In this document: in pieces, positions 1-8,782 of the stretch
How the letters are laid out: each line of letters begins with the position of its first letter
Position numbering within the stretch: the first letter of the stretch is position 1
DNA from: Sinosporangium album
Lineage (GTDB): Bacteria; Actinomycetota; Actinomycetes; Streptosporangiales; Streptosporangiaceae
Reading direction: 5' to 3'
DNA: 64,000 nucleotides
NCBI RefSeq assembly: GCF_900100605.1
Contig: NZ_FNCN01000009.1
Span: 1 to 64,000, forward strand
Made by a program: the position numbers and the translations under genes
The notes under the pieces: model-generated
What the model was told of the DNA's origin: nothing
The model's database searches: none
The model's input: only the letters and a program-made list of their open reading frames with translations

Positions 1-283
1 GCTGGTGTGGGACAACTTGAACACGCACACCTCGGCCGTGATGAGGCGGCTGATCGAGGCCCGGCCGTGGCTGACGGTGTTCCGGCTTCCGCCGTATGCG
101 CCGGAGCTGAACCCGGTCGAGGCGGTATGGGCTCACATGAAGAAGAGCATGGCCAACCTGCCGGTGCGCACCGTGGAGGAGCTGGTTTCGGTGGTGCGTG
201 GTCGGCTCAGGCGTGTGCAGCGCAGGCCTGACCTCATCGCCGGGTTCATCGCCAAGACGGGGCTGGACTTCCAGCCGCCCTAA
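1..283 (+). CDS. IS630-family transposase, C-terminal fragment (5' end outside window)
   Basis: This is the last ~93 residues of a DDE transposase; the gene enters from the left edge already in frame and stops with TAA at 281-283. Visible motifs are VWDNLNTH, carrying the second catalytic aspartate, and PELNPVEAVWAHMK, carrying the final glutamate. Both are typical of the C-terminal half of IS630-type DDE enzymes that cut and paste at TA dinucleotides. The N-terminal helix-turn-helix and first aspartate lie outside the window, so it is unknown whether the gene is intact. A second, different IS630-type element begins only 22 bp after the stop, suggesting a local insertion hotspot or a nested arrangement. 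Confidence 0.85.
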   Translation, partial: LVWDNLNTHTSAVMRRLIEARPWLTVFRLPPYAPELNPVEAVWAHMKKSMANLPVRTVEELVSVVRGRLRRVQRRPDLIAGFIAKTGLDFQPP

Positions 284-305
284 CCTCAGCCTTTAAACCT
301 CTCTA

Positions 306-1494
306 GTGCCGCGTCATGCAACGTTGGTCTTGTAACCGGTCCAGCTTCGAATGACTGATCCAGGCGCGAAATCGCGCTTGGGTTCGGCTCGCGCGTTGCG
401 CCAGCGGAGGTATGCGGCGATGGCATCGCCCTGCTCGGCGTGGCTGCGGTGGTCGGTGCCGTTGAGGGCGAAGTAGCGCGGCGCCGCGAACTCGGACTCG
501 ATCCAGTTCAACCAGGAGGTGTACGTCGGCACGAACACCAGGTCGACGGCGTTGCCCGCCGCCCAGGACCGCACCTCCGCGTGCTTGTGCGGTGCGAAGT
601 TGTCCATGACAAGGTAGAGCTTCCCGTCCGGCCACCGCGCGCGCAGCACCTTCAGAAAAGACAGGAACTCGCGCCACCGTTTGCGCTCGCGGATGCGGTA
701 CACCAGCTTTCCGCTGCCCAGATCGAGCGCGGCGAGCATGTGCCGCACTCCCGCGGGGCGGTTGTACACCGCTCGCAGCCGGACCGGCCGGGCGGTCGGC
801 CGCCAGGCGCGTCCGGGCCGCGGCTGCAGGTTCAAAGGCCCGAACTCGTCCACGCACACCCCCGGCCGTCGGCCGGCGGGAAGTCGTACAGTTCCAGTAC
901 CCGGCGCATCCGGGGGATGAATTCCGGGTCGTTGGACGCCTTCCACGTCTTGGTCGCCTGCCAGGTGATCCCCGCCTCGAGCAGGACGCGCCGCACGCTC
1001 TCGCGGCTGATCGAGGCCACCGCACCGGTTGCGACCAGGTACTCGGCGAGCTTGGCCAGGCTCCAGACCGAGAAGGGCAGGCCCAGGTCGCGGGGGCGGC
1101 ACAGGGCGGTCAGGCGGATCCGGCGGCGGATCGCCTCACCGATCGTCCTGGGCCTGCCCCCGCTCCATTTTGGGTTCAGGGCCGCGAATCCGATGTCGTT
1201 GAAGTCGTGGATGACGCCCCGCACGTACTCCTGCGAGCAGACGAGCAGGTGCGCGATGTCGGGTGCGCTCCGCCCCTGGGCGGACATCAGCACGACGATC
1301 GCCCGCCGCAGTTTGACGGGGTCTTTGGCGGTGCGGCCGATCTGCTGCAGCCGTCGCCCCTCGGCCATCGTGACCGGCCTGACGAACACTTCGGGTAATC
1401 GCCCCATCGCCACCTCCGAGACAGCGTCCGCAAGTAGCGTGGCTCACCCGTTGCTAAACATCAATTACACGAACAACGATCCTGGACACGGCAC
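306..1494 (-). mobile_element. Complete IS630-type insertion sequence with TA target duplication
   Basis: The 1189-bp element is bounded by imperfect terminal inverted repeats. The left end (306 to about 328) begins GTGCCGCGTC, and the reverse complement of the right end (about 1472-1494) begins GTGCCGTGTC; further matches follow inside. Each end is directly flanked by TA (304-305 and 1495-1496), the duplication expected of IS630/Tc1-mariner elements. The single transposase gene lies on the minus strand and fills most of the element. Ends were set by eye from the paired repeats and the TA flanks. Confidence 0.8.
314..1413 (-). pseudogene. IS630-family transposase in two overlapping frames (-1 frameshift or decay)
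   Basis: The N-terminal part (1413 down to about 860) encodes a helix-turn-helix region (for example RRAIVVLMSAQGRSAPDIAHL) and then runs out of frame shortly before the first catalytic aspartate. The rest continues in the next frame to a stop at 314, with VCVDEFGPL, LVMDNFAPHKH and SWLNWIESEF supplying the D, D and E positions. The frame change maps to a run of five G on the coding strand (C run 859-863 on plus). Slipping back one base, or adding one G, restores a continuous protein. It may be a programmed -1 frameshift, a real inactivating deletion or a sequencing error. The start at 1413 (ATG) gives MAMGRLPEVF. Confidence 0.75.
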
Positions 1495-1766
1495 TAGGGC
1501 TGCCCCGCTCGATGACCTCCAAGTGCGGGACGTGTGCGAGATGATCGAGGAATGATTCTATCGATGCTTGGCATCCCCACAACGGGCGATGCTCAACGCC
1601 GCCGATGACGCGATGGGAGAAAGCCCAAGTCGGCGCGACTCTCATCAATGCGGAGAGCCGGGCGGGGAACTGCGGCCGCACCGCGCTCTCCGGCCGACCG
1701 CCCGGCAGCCGTGTACCTAACCTGTCAGGTCAGTACACCTAGCCGACCGGCCGGGCCGCCGGCCGC

Positions 1767-3812
1767 TCAGGAGCCGGCGGCGGTCCCGCTGATCTCCTCG
1801 GCGAGGTCGGCGGGGGAGGTCACCGGCATCCGGCAGGTGAAACCGCGGCACACGTAGGCCGCGGGGGCGCCGCGCACCGGACCGCGTCCTTCGAGGAGCG
1901 GCACCACGCCGGAGCCGCCCGGGTGGGCGGTGTCGCCCTCCGCGTCCCCTTCGGGGTCGCCTTCCATATCGCTGCCCTCTGTGTCGGCCAGGGCGACGAC
2001 GAGACCGGGCGAACTGGACAGCAGCGCTGTACGGTGCAGAGCCCGCGTGTTCGGGGCGTCGAGCGGACCGACGACGGCCACCTCGACGGGACCCGCGAGA
2101 GCGGCCTCGGTCACGGCGAGGCCCCAGCCGGCGAAGCGCGCGTGCCGGGGGGCGAGAACGGAAACCGTGCCGAGAGCCTGCAGGGCGGCCTCGCGGTGAC
2201 GGGCGGACCCGGTGAGGGCCGCGTAGGTCAGCAGCGCGCCCGCCGCCGCGAACCGCCCGGAGGGGGTGGCGTTGTCCGTGGGGTCTTTGGGCCGTTGGAA
2301 CAGGGATTCGGCGTCGTCGGCGGTGTCGTAGAAGCCGCCCTCGCCGTCGCCGAAACGGTCGAGGACGACGTCGAGCAGCTCGCCGGCCCTGGCGAACCAG
2401 CGGGTCTCCCCGGTGACGGAGTAGAGCGCGAGCAGTCCCTCGGCCACATCGGCGTAGTCCTCAAGCACGCCCGCGTTGGCACCGACCCGCCCGTCCTTCG
2501 AGGTGCGGGCCAGACGTCCGCGGTCGATGTGCAGCGAGTCGAGGAGCTCCGCCGCCTGGCGCGCCGCCTCGATCAGGTCGGGCCGCTCGAACAGGAGGCC
2601 GGTCTCCGCGAGCGCCGCGACGGCCAGGCCGTTCCACGCGGCGACCACCTTGTCATCGCGCCCGGGGCGCACGCGGCCGGCGCGGGCGGCGAGCAGAGCG
2701 GCACGGACGCGGGCCAGCCTGGCACTGTCGGGAACGTCGTTGAGAAGCTGCAGCACGGACGCGCCGTGCTCGAAGGTGCCCGCCCGGGTGACCGAGAAGG
2801 CCGCGGCGGCGAAGGCGGCGTCCTCCTCGCCAAGCACCTCGCGCAGCTCGTCCGGAGTCCACACGTAGAACTTGCCCTCGACCCCCTCGCTGTCGGCGTC
2901 GAGGGCCGAGGCGAACCCGCCTTCCGGCGTACGCATCTCCGCCAGCAGCCAGTCGGCGGTCTCCAGCGCGACCCTGCGCGCCAGCACGGTGCCCGTGGTC
3001 CGCCACCAATGGGTGTAGACCCGCAGCAGGAGGGCGTTGTCGTAGAGCATCTTCTCGAAGTGCGGCACGACCCACTTGGCGTCGACGCTGTAGCGGGCGA
3101 ATCCCCCCGCGAGCTGGTCGTAGATCCCGCCCCGTGCCATCGCGGACAGCGTGTGCTCGGCCATGGAGAGTGCCTCGGCCCCGCCGTGGCGCAGTAGGAA
3201 CTCCAGAACCATCGACGGTGGGAACTTCGGTGCCCCTCCGAACCCCCCGCGAACCGGGTCGAACTCGCCCGTGAGGTTCTGGAGGGCCTCGACCACCGCC
3301 TCGCGGCCCGGCACCGGCCCGGTGGGGAACGACGAGGCGTCGGTGAGAGCCGCCACGACCTTGGCCCCTTGGGTGATCACCTGTTCGCGCTCGTCGCGCC
3401 AGGCGGCCGCGACACCGCTCAGCAGCCGCTGGAAATGCGGCTTCGGGAAGTAGGTGCCGCAGTAGAACGGATGTCCTTCAGGTGTGGCGAACACCGTCAT
3501 CGGCCAGCCGCCCTGACCGCTCATGGCCTGGGTCGCCGACATGTAGACCGCGTCGACGTCGGGCCGTTCCTCCCGGTCGACCTTGACATTGACGAAGTGC
3601 TCGTTCATCAGCGCCGCGGTCGCCTCGTCCTCAAAGCACTCGTGGGCCATGACATGGCACCAGTGGCAGGCTGAATAGCCCACGCTGATCAGCAGCGGCA
3701 CGTCCCGTCGGCGGGCCTCCGTGAACGCCTCCTCGCCCCACTCGAACCAGTGGACCGGGTTGTCGGCGTGTTGCAGGAGATATGGAGAGGTCGCTGTGCC
3801 AAGCCGGTTCAT
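1767..3812 (-). CDS. DUF255 / YyaL-like thioredoxin-domain protein
   Basis: The 681-residue protein has an N-terminal thioredoxin-like domain (about 1-160) with a CHWC motif at residues 49-52 and family signatures such as YLLQHADNPVHW and CGTYFP. A long (alpha/alpha)6-barrel region like that of N-acylglucosamine 2-epimerase/glycosidase folds follows (about 200-650). The length matches YyaL and SPATA20 homologues. The biochemical role is not established; the barrel hints at a carbohydrate ligand and CxxC at redox chemistry, but both are inference. The M. tuberculosis counterpart (Rv1084) sits close to mca, as this gene does, although here several genes and an island intervene. The start at 3812 gives the conserved MNRLGTATSPYLLQH; its ribosome-binding site is weak. 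Confidence 0.93.
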   Translation of the reverse strand: MNRLGTATSPYLLQHADNPVHWFEWGEEAFTEARRRDVPLLISVGYSACHWCHVMAHECFEDEATAALMNEHFVNVKVDREERPDVDAVYMSATQAMSGQGGWPMTVFATPEGHPFYCGTYFPKPHFQRLLSGVAAAWRDEREQVITQGAKVVAALTDASSFPTGPVPGREAVVEALQNLTGEFDPVRGGFGGAPKFPPSMVLEFLLRHGGAEALSMAEHTLSAMARGGIYDQLAGGFARYSVDAKWVVPHFEKMLYDNALLLRVYTHWWRTTGTVLARRVALETADWLLAEMRTPEGGFASALDADSEGVEGKFYVWTPDELREVLGEEDAAFAAAAFSVTRAGTFEHGASVLQLLNDVPDSARLARVRAALLAARAGRVRPGRDDKVVAAWNGLAVAALAETGLLFERPDLIEAARQAAELLDSLHIDRGRLARTSKDGRVGANAGVLEDYADVAEGLLALYSVTGETRWFARAGELLDVVLDRFGDGEGGFYDTADDAESLFQRPKDPTDNATPSGRFAAAGALLTYAALTGSARHREAALQALGTVSVLAPRHARFAGWGLAVTEAALAGPVEVAVVGPLDAPNTRALHRTALLSSSPGLVVALADTEGSDMEGDPEGDAEGDTAHPGGSGVVPLLEGRGPVRGAPAAYVCRGFTCRMPVTSPADLAEEISGTAAGS

Positions 3813-3841
3813 GAGTTCAGACTTTCACACCGGTGTCCCCG

Positions 3842-4306
3842 TCACTGCGCGCCCCGACGGCCCCCTGGTCCCTCGTCGGCGCTGCGGAGCAGGTCCAGGA
3901 GCGTCACGCGTTGATCGGCGGTCAGGGCCGACAGGATCGGCGTGTTCTTCAGCAGGTGGACGATGAACCGCTGTCTCATCTCGTGGCCGCGCTGGGTGGC
4001 GACGAGCTGCTTGGCGCGGCGGTCGGCGGGGTCGGGCTGGCGCTCGGCAAGCCCGAGTTGTTCGAGTTCGTCAGCGATGCCGGTGATGTGTGAGGGCTCG
4101 CAGTGCATCTGACCGGCGATCTCGCCGAGACGCAGGGGATTCCCGAGCCGCAGGAGAACGTGAGCCTGAGGCGGGGAGAGGCCGATCGCCGCCGCCGAGG
4201 TCTCCAGATGCGTCCTGAGCCTCGCCATGACGACGATCAACCGTGTGAGGGATTCGACCTCGTCGTCCTGAGGGCGGGTGCCCGACTCGTCCAAGGGCGT
4301 TGACAT
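3842..4306 (-). CDS. MarR-family transcriptional regulator
   Basis: The 154-residue protein has MarR architecture. A central winged helix includes LSPPQAHVLLRL, LGEIAGQMHCEPSHITGIAD and a wing with DPADRRAKQLVAT, the diagnostic D-x-R segment. Flanking helices would form the dimer interface. The family binds short palindromes and is released by small aromatic or oxidised ligands. The ATG at 4306 is preceded by a good GGGAGG site. The gene lies 168 bp downstream of doxX on the same strand, with a strong hairpin between them, so it probably has its own promoter. Its ligand cannot be read from the sequence; the DoxX and pirin neighbours make oxidative or xenobiotic stress plausible. Confidence 0.9.
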   Translation of the reverse strand: MSTPLDESGTRPQDDEVESLTRLIVVMARLRTHLETSAAAIGLSPPQAHVLLRLGNPLRLGEIAGQMHCEPSHITGIADELEQLGLAERQPDPADRRAKQLVATQRGHEMRQRFIVHLLKNTPILSALTADQRVTLLDLLRSADEGPGGRRGAQ

Positions 4307-4374
4307 ACGGGAGCCTCCCCAGAAACCGGCGTCACCACCGAAACGATTTCATCACAGATGACATTCCGGAAATT

Positions 4375-4410
4375 CCGTATGGCGTAGGCCAAAGGGCCTA
4401 CGCCATACGG
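4375..4410 (-). terminator. Strong hairpin downstream of doxX
   Basis: A perfect 16-bp stem (4375-4390 with 4395-4410) closes a 4-nt loop. It lies after the doxX stop at 4474 and before the marR start at 4306. On the minus strand an A/T-rich stretch follows. It most likely ends the doxX transcript; a protein-binding palindrome for MarR is the alternative. Confidence 0.65.
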
Positions 4411-4473
4411 TGTGGTGTGTGATCACGGCATAAGCCCGGCCGGGGCACAGGCCGTACGGGCTCGGTGGCGTGA

Positions 4474-4827
4474 TCAGAAGGCGAGCACGCGCAGGACGAG
4501 CGCGGCGATGGCGAGGATCAGCAGCGGCAGCGGCCGGAGCGTCTGGTTGGCCGTGTCGCCCGCCCGGACGTGGGTGCCGATCGCGCCGAGCATGACCAGG
4601 ATGAGCCCCGCGGGGGCGAGGATGCCCAGGATGCCGATCCAGATGCCGGCGAGCACGCCGAGACCGCCGAGCACCTCCAGGAGGCCGACGATCCGCATGA
4701 AACCGGGGGCCACGCCTAGGCGCCCCAGCTCGGTGACCATGGCCGGCTGGGCGAGCAGCTTGGGCAGGCCCGCCAGGACGAAGAGGATGGCCGTGATCAC
4801 GGCCACGATGACGAATGCGATGAACAT
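4474..4827 (-). CDS. DoxX-family membrane protein
   Basis: The 117-residue protein has four predicted membrane helices: FIAFVIVAVITAILFVLAGL, a second helix near residues 44-64 beginning RIVGLLEVLGGLGVLAG, ILGILAPAGLILVMLGAIG, and LLILAIAALVLRVLAF. The G-L-x-K-L segment after the first helix and the G-x-x-E-x-L-G-G-L-G-V motif in the second are typical of DoxX/DoxD-like proteins, including the MhqP/CatD and YkgB-type groups linked to quinone or oxidative stress. Length is normal for the family. It lies upstream of marR and downstream of the pirin gene on the same strand, which suggests a shared stress role; that role is inferred, not shown. Confidence 0.88.
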   Translation of the reverse strand: MFIAFVIVAVITAILFVLAGLPKLLAQPAMVTELGRLGVAPGFMRIVGLLEVLGGLGVLAGIWIGILGILAPAGLILVMLGAIGTHVRAGDTANQTLRPLPLLILAIAALVLRVLAF

Positions 4828-4982
4828 GGGTTTGTACCTTTCCCTGCGCCGGCCTGCCTGTCCGGCGGGCGCGGCGGGACAGCGGGGAAGGGCACGCGGC
4901 GCTACCCCCGACAGATTGTTTAACTCGCTGAACTATAGCTCGGCTGAAGTTGTCTGTCTGTGTGGGGGAGGGACGAGTCGGG

Positions 4983-5948
4983 TCAGCGTGTGCGTCCGCG
5001 GGGTTTGAGTGGTACGGCGGGCAGCGCCGGCGCGTTCAGACGGGGTCCCGCATAGCCGTGCACGGTGCCGAAGAGCTCGCCGTCCGCCCATTCCTGCCGG
5101 GCCTGCGCGATCTCCTGGCCGGTGCGCCCCACGAAGTTCCACCACATGACGATCTCCTCGTCGAACGGCTCGCCTCCGAGCAGCATCAGGCGGCTGCCCG
5201 CCGAGGTGCGCAAGCGCAGCTCGCGGCGGCCCGTGCCGAGGTAAAGGAGCGCTCCGGGAGGCACGGGGACGCCGTCGACCTCCGTCTCCCCGGAGAGGTT
5301 GACGACGGCATGCTCGAAGTCGTACTCGACGGGCAGCCGCACGTCGGCGTCGGCGGACAGCACGAGATCGGCCCCGACCAGCGGCGAGTACGCCGTGCCC
5401 GGCGAGGCGGCGCCGGCGAGCTCACCCATGACGACGGTCGCGGTCACCTGCCTTTCGCGCAGGACCGGCAGCGCGACGTGGTGTTCGAACGCCGGCGCGA
5501 CATGGCGGTGGGCGTCCGGTAGCGCCACCCAGAGCTGAGCCCCGTGGAGGATGGGCGGATGGGTGTGCGGTGACTCCTCCGAGTGCGCGATAGCGCGCCC
5601 GGCCGTCATCAGCCCGAGCTCGCCCGGCCGAATGGTCTGCAGGCTGCCCAGGCTGTCGCGGTGCAGGACCTCGCCGTCCAGCAGCCAGCTCACGGTCTGC
5701 AGCCCGATGTGCGGGTGCGGCGGTACCTGCATGCCCGGCTCGGTGGCGATGTCGTCCGGCCCGTAGTGATCGATGAAGCACCAGGCGCCCACCATCCGGC
5801 GGCCGAGCGTCGGCAGCAGCCGGCGCACCTGAGTGCTCTCGCCGAGCCGCACCATGCGGCCGGGGAACAACTGGTGGACCGGCTCCGCCGCCGTGTCCCG
5901 GTGCCCGCCGCACACGGTGACGGCCGGATGGGTGTCGAGATTGCTCAT
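4983..5948 (-). CDS. Pirin-family bicupin protein
   Basis: The 321-residue protein has the conserved pirin N-terminal cupin. HYGPDD, PPHPHIGLQTVSWLLDGE and the following HRDSLGS segment give the histidine-rich metal site (H57/H59-like residues and H101-type residue), with TAGRAIAHSEESP completing it. A second cupin occupies about residues 170-290. Pirins bind iron, and some members have quercetinase activity; the substrate of this one is unknown. The ATG at 5948 reads MSNLDTHPAV. It faces the divergent hypothetical gene at 6058 and is followed on the same strand by doxX 155 bp further on, so pirin-doxX may form one transcript. Confidence 0.9.
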   Translation of the reverse strand: MSNLDTHPAVTVCGGHRDTAAEPVHQLFPGRMVRLGESTQVRRLLPTLGRRMVGAWCFIDHYGPDDIATEPGMQVPPHPHIGLQTVSWLLDGEVLHRDSLGSLQTIRPGELGLMTAGRAIAHSEESPHTHPPILHGAQLWVALPDAHRHVAPAFEHHVALPVLRERQVTATVVMGELAGAASPGTAYSPLVGADLVLSADADVRLPVEYDFEHAVVNLSGETEVDGVPVPPGALLYLGTGRRELRLRTSAGSRLMLLGGEPFDEEIVMWWNFVGRTGQEIAQARQEWADGELFGTVHGYAGPRLNAPALPAVPLKPRGRTR

Positions 5949-6057
5949 GAACCCAACCTAACCCTGCGGGGGTACGGCGAAATGCCCAGGTCGGCCGGTC
6001 GCCGCGGTACGGCGGGGGCCAGTGGGATGCGGGGAGGGGCGGCCGGGCGTAGGCTCA

Positions 6058-7215
6058 GTGCTCGTGGATCCGCACGACGTCTCGGCCCATGCCGGCCGGC
6101 CGCTCTCCGCCCTCACCAGAAGAGACGTGATCAGAGCGCTTCTCTCCATCCCCTCCGGAGCCGCCCTAGTCGCGCTTCCCGGCCTGCGCCGCGCGATGCT
6201 GGCCGAGGGCGACCCGCTGACACCGGTCTTCTGGGACTCGGCGCGCGAGGCGCTGCGCTCCATCGAGGCGGGTGAGGCGACCGTCGGCGACGTGCACCGG
6301 TGGCTGGAGTCGAGCGGCACCGAGCCGATCCTGCTGACGCGCGACTACTTCGTCTGGCCGGAGGAGGACGAGCGGGGGCCGAAGGCGAAAGAGCTCCACG
6401 CCATGCTCGTGGCCTACCTTGAGGAGCTCGTCGCGAAGGGGGAGATCGCCCCCGACGCGCTGGCCCTCGGCGACCGGGCGGCGCGCGACGCCTACGAGAC
6501 GCTCCAGGAGCGCTGGCTGAACAGTCCGCTGCCCGACGGCAGGGTTCCGAGCATCGTGATCGGTGACGAGCAGGACCAGGAGCTGTTCGCGGCCTGGGAC
6601 GAGGAGGAGGCGTTCGCGCTGAGCGAGCTGCGCCGCATCGTCCAGGAGCTGCCGGTGAGGCCGCCGGAGCCCTCCGCCGCCGAGTTGGCGCAGGTGTGTG
6701 CGGAGCTGCGCCGGCTGCTGGTCGATCCGATCTATCCCGGCAACGTCCTCAAGGCGTGCGCGGGTTTCGACGGGGACGAGTTCCCCGCCGACGACGCCGA
6801 GCTGTGGGTGGCGGTGGCGGCGGGCATCGTGGGCCCGATCTCCGATGTGGCCGATGAGGAGGCGGTGGAGAGGTTCACCGATCTCGACGTGGGCCTCACG
6901 CTGGAGGACTCCACGCTCGCGGCGCTGTGCGCGATCCACCACGCCGACTGGCTCGCCGTGACGGGGGCCCTGGTGCGCAGGGGGCCGGGCGTGCTCGTGT
7001 CGCCGGAGCGCGTGGCCCGGCTGATCGCCGAGTCCGATGACATCGACGTCGAGATGGACGACCCTGACGATCTTGAGGCTATCGAGACGCTGTTCGCGTC
7101 CGTCGTGCCGCTCTGGGAGCGGCTCGGCATCGTCGACTCCGGCGAGGTCTTGACCCCGCTCGGCTGGTGGGGGCTGCCGAAGGCCGTGGAAAGGGCCTGG
7201 GCGCAGGCCGACTGA
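6058..7215 (+). CDS. Hypothetical protein with LTPLGWWGLP C-terminal motif
   Basis: An acidic protein of about 385 residues that I do not recognise. The N-terminal stretch contains LTRRDVIRALLSIPSGAA followed by VALPGL, which resembles a twin-arginine-type start, but the rest looks like a soluble, helix-rich, Glu/Asp-rich protein. The C-terminus ends LTPLGWWGLPKAVERAWAQ, a winged-helix-like closing motif seen in several actinobacterial hypothetical proteins. GTG at 6058 was chosen because it gives a compact N-terminus; GTG at 6022 and 6064 are also in frame. Its last 100 coding bases plus 24 bp downstream are duplicated exactly at 10311-10434, flanking the darTG insert, so this gene's 3' end served as the duplication or insertion site. 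Confidence 0.75.
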   Translation: MLVDPHDVSAHAGRPLSALTRRDVIRALLSIPSGAALVALPGLRRAMLAEGDPLTPVFWDSAREALRSIEAGEATVGDVHRWLESSGTEPILLTRDYFVWPEEDERGPKAKELHAMLVAYLEELVAKGEIAPDALALGDRAARDAYETLQERWLNSPLPDGRVPSIVIGDEQDQELFAAWDEEEAFALSELRRIVQELPVRPPEPSAAELAQVCAELRRLLVDPIYPGNVLKACAGFDGDEFPADDAELWVAVAAGIVGPISDVADEEAVERFTDLDVGLTLEDSTLAALCAIHHADWLAVTGALVRRGPGVLVSPERVARLIAESDDIDVEMDDPDDLEAIETLFASVVPLWERLGIVDSGEVLTPLGWWGLPKAVERAWAQAD

Positions 7216-7239
7216 CCGCCCCAGACCCTGTGGCCCGGC
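7116..7239 (+). repeat. 124-bp direct repeat, left copy (3' end of hypothetical gene)
   Basis: This copy begins GGAGCGGCTCGG and ends TGGCCCGGC, spanning the last 33 codons and stop of the gene at 6058-7215 plus 24 bp. It is identical at every position to 10311-10434. The bases immediately outside differ on both sides, so these are clean boundaries, as at attL/attR or recombination junctions. Confidence 0.95.
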
Positions 7240-7651
7240 CCCAGGTGACCTGGGCTTGGGTGGAGACTGAGGTACTGACGCCGTGCGCCTGAGATCGGTA
7301 CGATCATCTTTGCCCGGACTGCCCTGACCGACTGGGAAAGGTGCTTTTCGAAGGCGCCGACGGCCTGATCTATGGTTTCAATCCCAGCACAGCTGGAGAT
7401 TCTTGTTCGCCGTTGTGATTCACGCCTTGATATCGTCCTCCAGCGCATTGATGAAGGTACATCCCGCAACGAATAGGTTTGCTAGTAGGCAAACAGATAC
7501 ACTCGCCGCCTTGAGACTCCGTCGGACCTAGATTTCACAAGCGTCATGTGTTGCACACGGTAGCAGGTCAACTGGCAGTCCTGTTCGAGGTCTGCTGTCT
7601 TTCCTGGACCTGTGCCGCAGGATCCGAATAAGTTGTTCGCAACTGGATTGG
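7240..7651. other. Non-coding stretch between left repeat and darG
   Basis: About 410 bp of mixed base composition. A short plus-strand frame near 7370-7476 (MVSIPAQLEILVRRC and so on, about 34 residues, ending TAG) looks protein-like and may be the remnant of a longer gene. I see no clear ribosome-binding site for it and no strong terminator for darG. Confidence 0.4.
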
Positions 7652-8746
7652 CTAGGATTTCAGCCATCCATGCTTAGCGAGTTGATCATATGCCCGTTGA
7701 ATGTGATTCGGCGTGAAAAGCTCTTGCTTGCGATTGCTCCAATCCTGAACTCCTTGAATTACGTCGGCAACGGTTGGCATGGATTCCAGTCCGGATTCAA
7801 TGGCGACCCAGTGGACAGTGCTGAGAAGTTCGACGCCGTAGGGCGATGAAAAACCGAGGAGGAGCTCTTCGATTGCGGTGAATCCTTCGCGCAGGCCGGG
7901 AGCGTTCTTGTCGACCCAGATTTGGGCCGTGGCCGCAGCGTTGGGCATTAGCTGTATTGGTCGGAGCTTCAGCACATGCTCGGAGCGGTCTCCGTATCCG
8001 CGTAGATAGTGTCCTTCCATCCGCTGGAGAACATGGTTTAGATTCTCGGCGTAAGGACCGTATCGCCCTCGCATGAACCTCAGTTGAAGATTCTCTCCCC
8101 ACGCCTGAAGCAGGTAGGTGAGCTTCTGGATCTCTAGAAGCGAAACGCCGTCAAGAATAACGAAATTCTCGGCTTTTGCGATGCCCATATAGCGATGCAT
8201 GAGTTCGAGAAGGGCGGCGCGTCCCCGAGTCATGTGGGGTGGTGAAGTTGCTATGGGCATTGCAGTGGGCTCTGGTGCTCCTGCGGGTGGAAATAGCTGG
8301 ACTCTCACACCTTCAAGTGGCAGTAGCGCCTTAATGATCACAGGGCGAACCGCATCCCATTCAAGTCCTCCGTTGCCGCATCCCAGTGCCGGTACTGCTA
8401 TTGAGGAAATCTCGTACTGCGAGATGACTCTGACCAGATCGGCAAGTCCTTGCTCGATATCCTTGAGTCGGGACTTTGATCGCCAGTGGTCCTTGGTGGG
8501 GAAGTTTATGATGTATCTGGGGTTGTCGAGTCGACCGTTGTCGTGGACATGCATGTGGCCAAGCCGGACTTCCCCGCGGGCGCAAGCAGACTTGTAGGCT
8601 CGGTAGTTCTCGGGGAATGCCTGCTTAAACTGCAGTGCAATCCCTTTACCCATAACGCCGACAGTGTTAACGGTGTTGACCGCTGCTTCGACGTCGGTAT
8701 CGAGCATGTTTCCTCGAACCTCTTCGATCACTTTAGCGGCCTCCAC
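7652..8746 (-). CDS. darG: DarG antitoxin: macrodomain DNA ADP-ribosylglycohydrolase
   Basis: The 364-residue protein has an N-terminal macrodomain (about 1-155). VNTVGVMGKGIALQFK (about 26-41), IINFPTKDHWRS and GCGNGGL (122-128) form the ADP-ribose pocket and loops typical of DarG/TARG1-like hydrolases. The C-terminal part (about 175-364) contains ILDGVSLLEIQKLTYLLQ and FMRGRYGPYAENLNHVLQ, the helical domain conserved in DarG that blocks the toxin. DarG removes ADP-ribose from thymidine in DNA and also sequesters DarT. It lies 36 bp downstream of darT on the same strand, the usual toxin-then-antitoxin order. The start at 8746 is GTG. Base composition is lower in GC than the neighbouring core genes, consistent with horizontal transfer. 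Confidence 0.93.
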   Translation of the reverse strand: MEAAKVIEEVRGNMLDTDVEAAVNTVNTVGVMGKGIALQFKQAFPENYRAYKSACARGEVRLGHMHVHDNGRLDNPRYIINFPTKDHWRSKSRLKDIEQGLADLVRVISQYEISSIAVPALGCGNGGLEWDAVRPVIIKALLPLEGVRVQLFPPAGAPEPTAMPIATSPPHMTRGRAALLELMHRYMGIAKAENFVILDGVSLLEIQKLTYLLQAWGENLQLRFMRGRYGPYAENLNHVLQRMEGHYLRGYGDRSEHVLKLRPIQLMPNAAATAQIWVDKNAPGLREGFTAIEELLLGFSSPYGVELLSTVHWVAIESGLESMPTVADVIQGVQDWSNRKQELFTPNHIQRAYDQLAKHGWLKS

Positions 8747-8782
8747 TTCCGCCTGCGCAAAGATTGAACCCGTGCGGCTTTT

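Noticed and set aside
1454-1681. 75-codon minus-strand frame at the right edge of the IS630 element
   Set aside because: It crosses the element's inverted repeat and TA flank, so it cannot be an ancestral gene in its present form; no similarity recognised.
7482-7667. 61-codon minus-strand frame overlapping the end of darG
   Set aside because: It overlaps darG by 16 bp out of frame, has no recognisable domain and no good ribosome-binding site.
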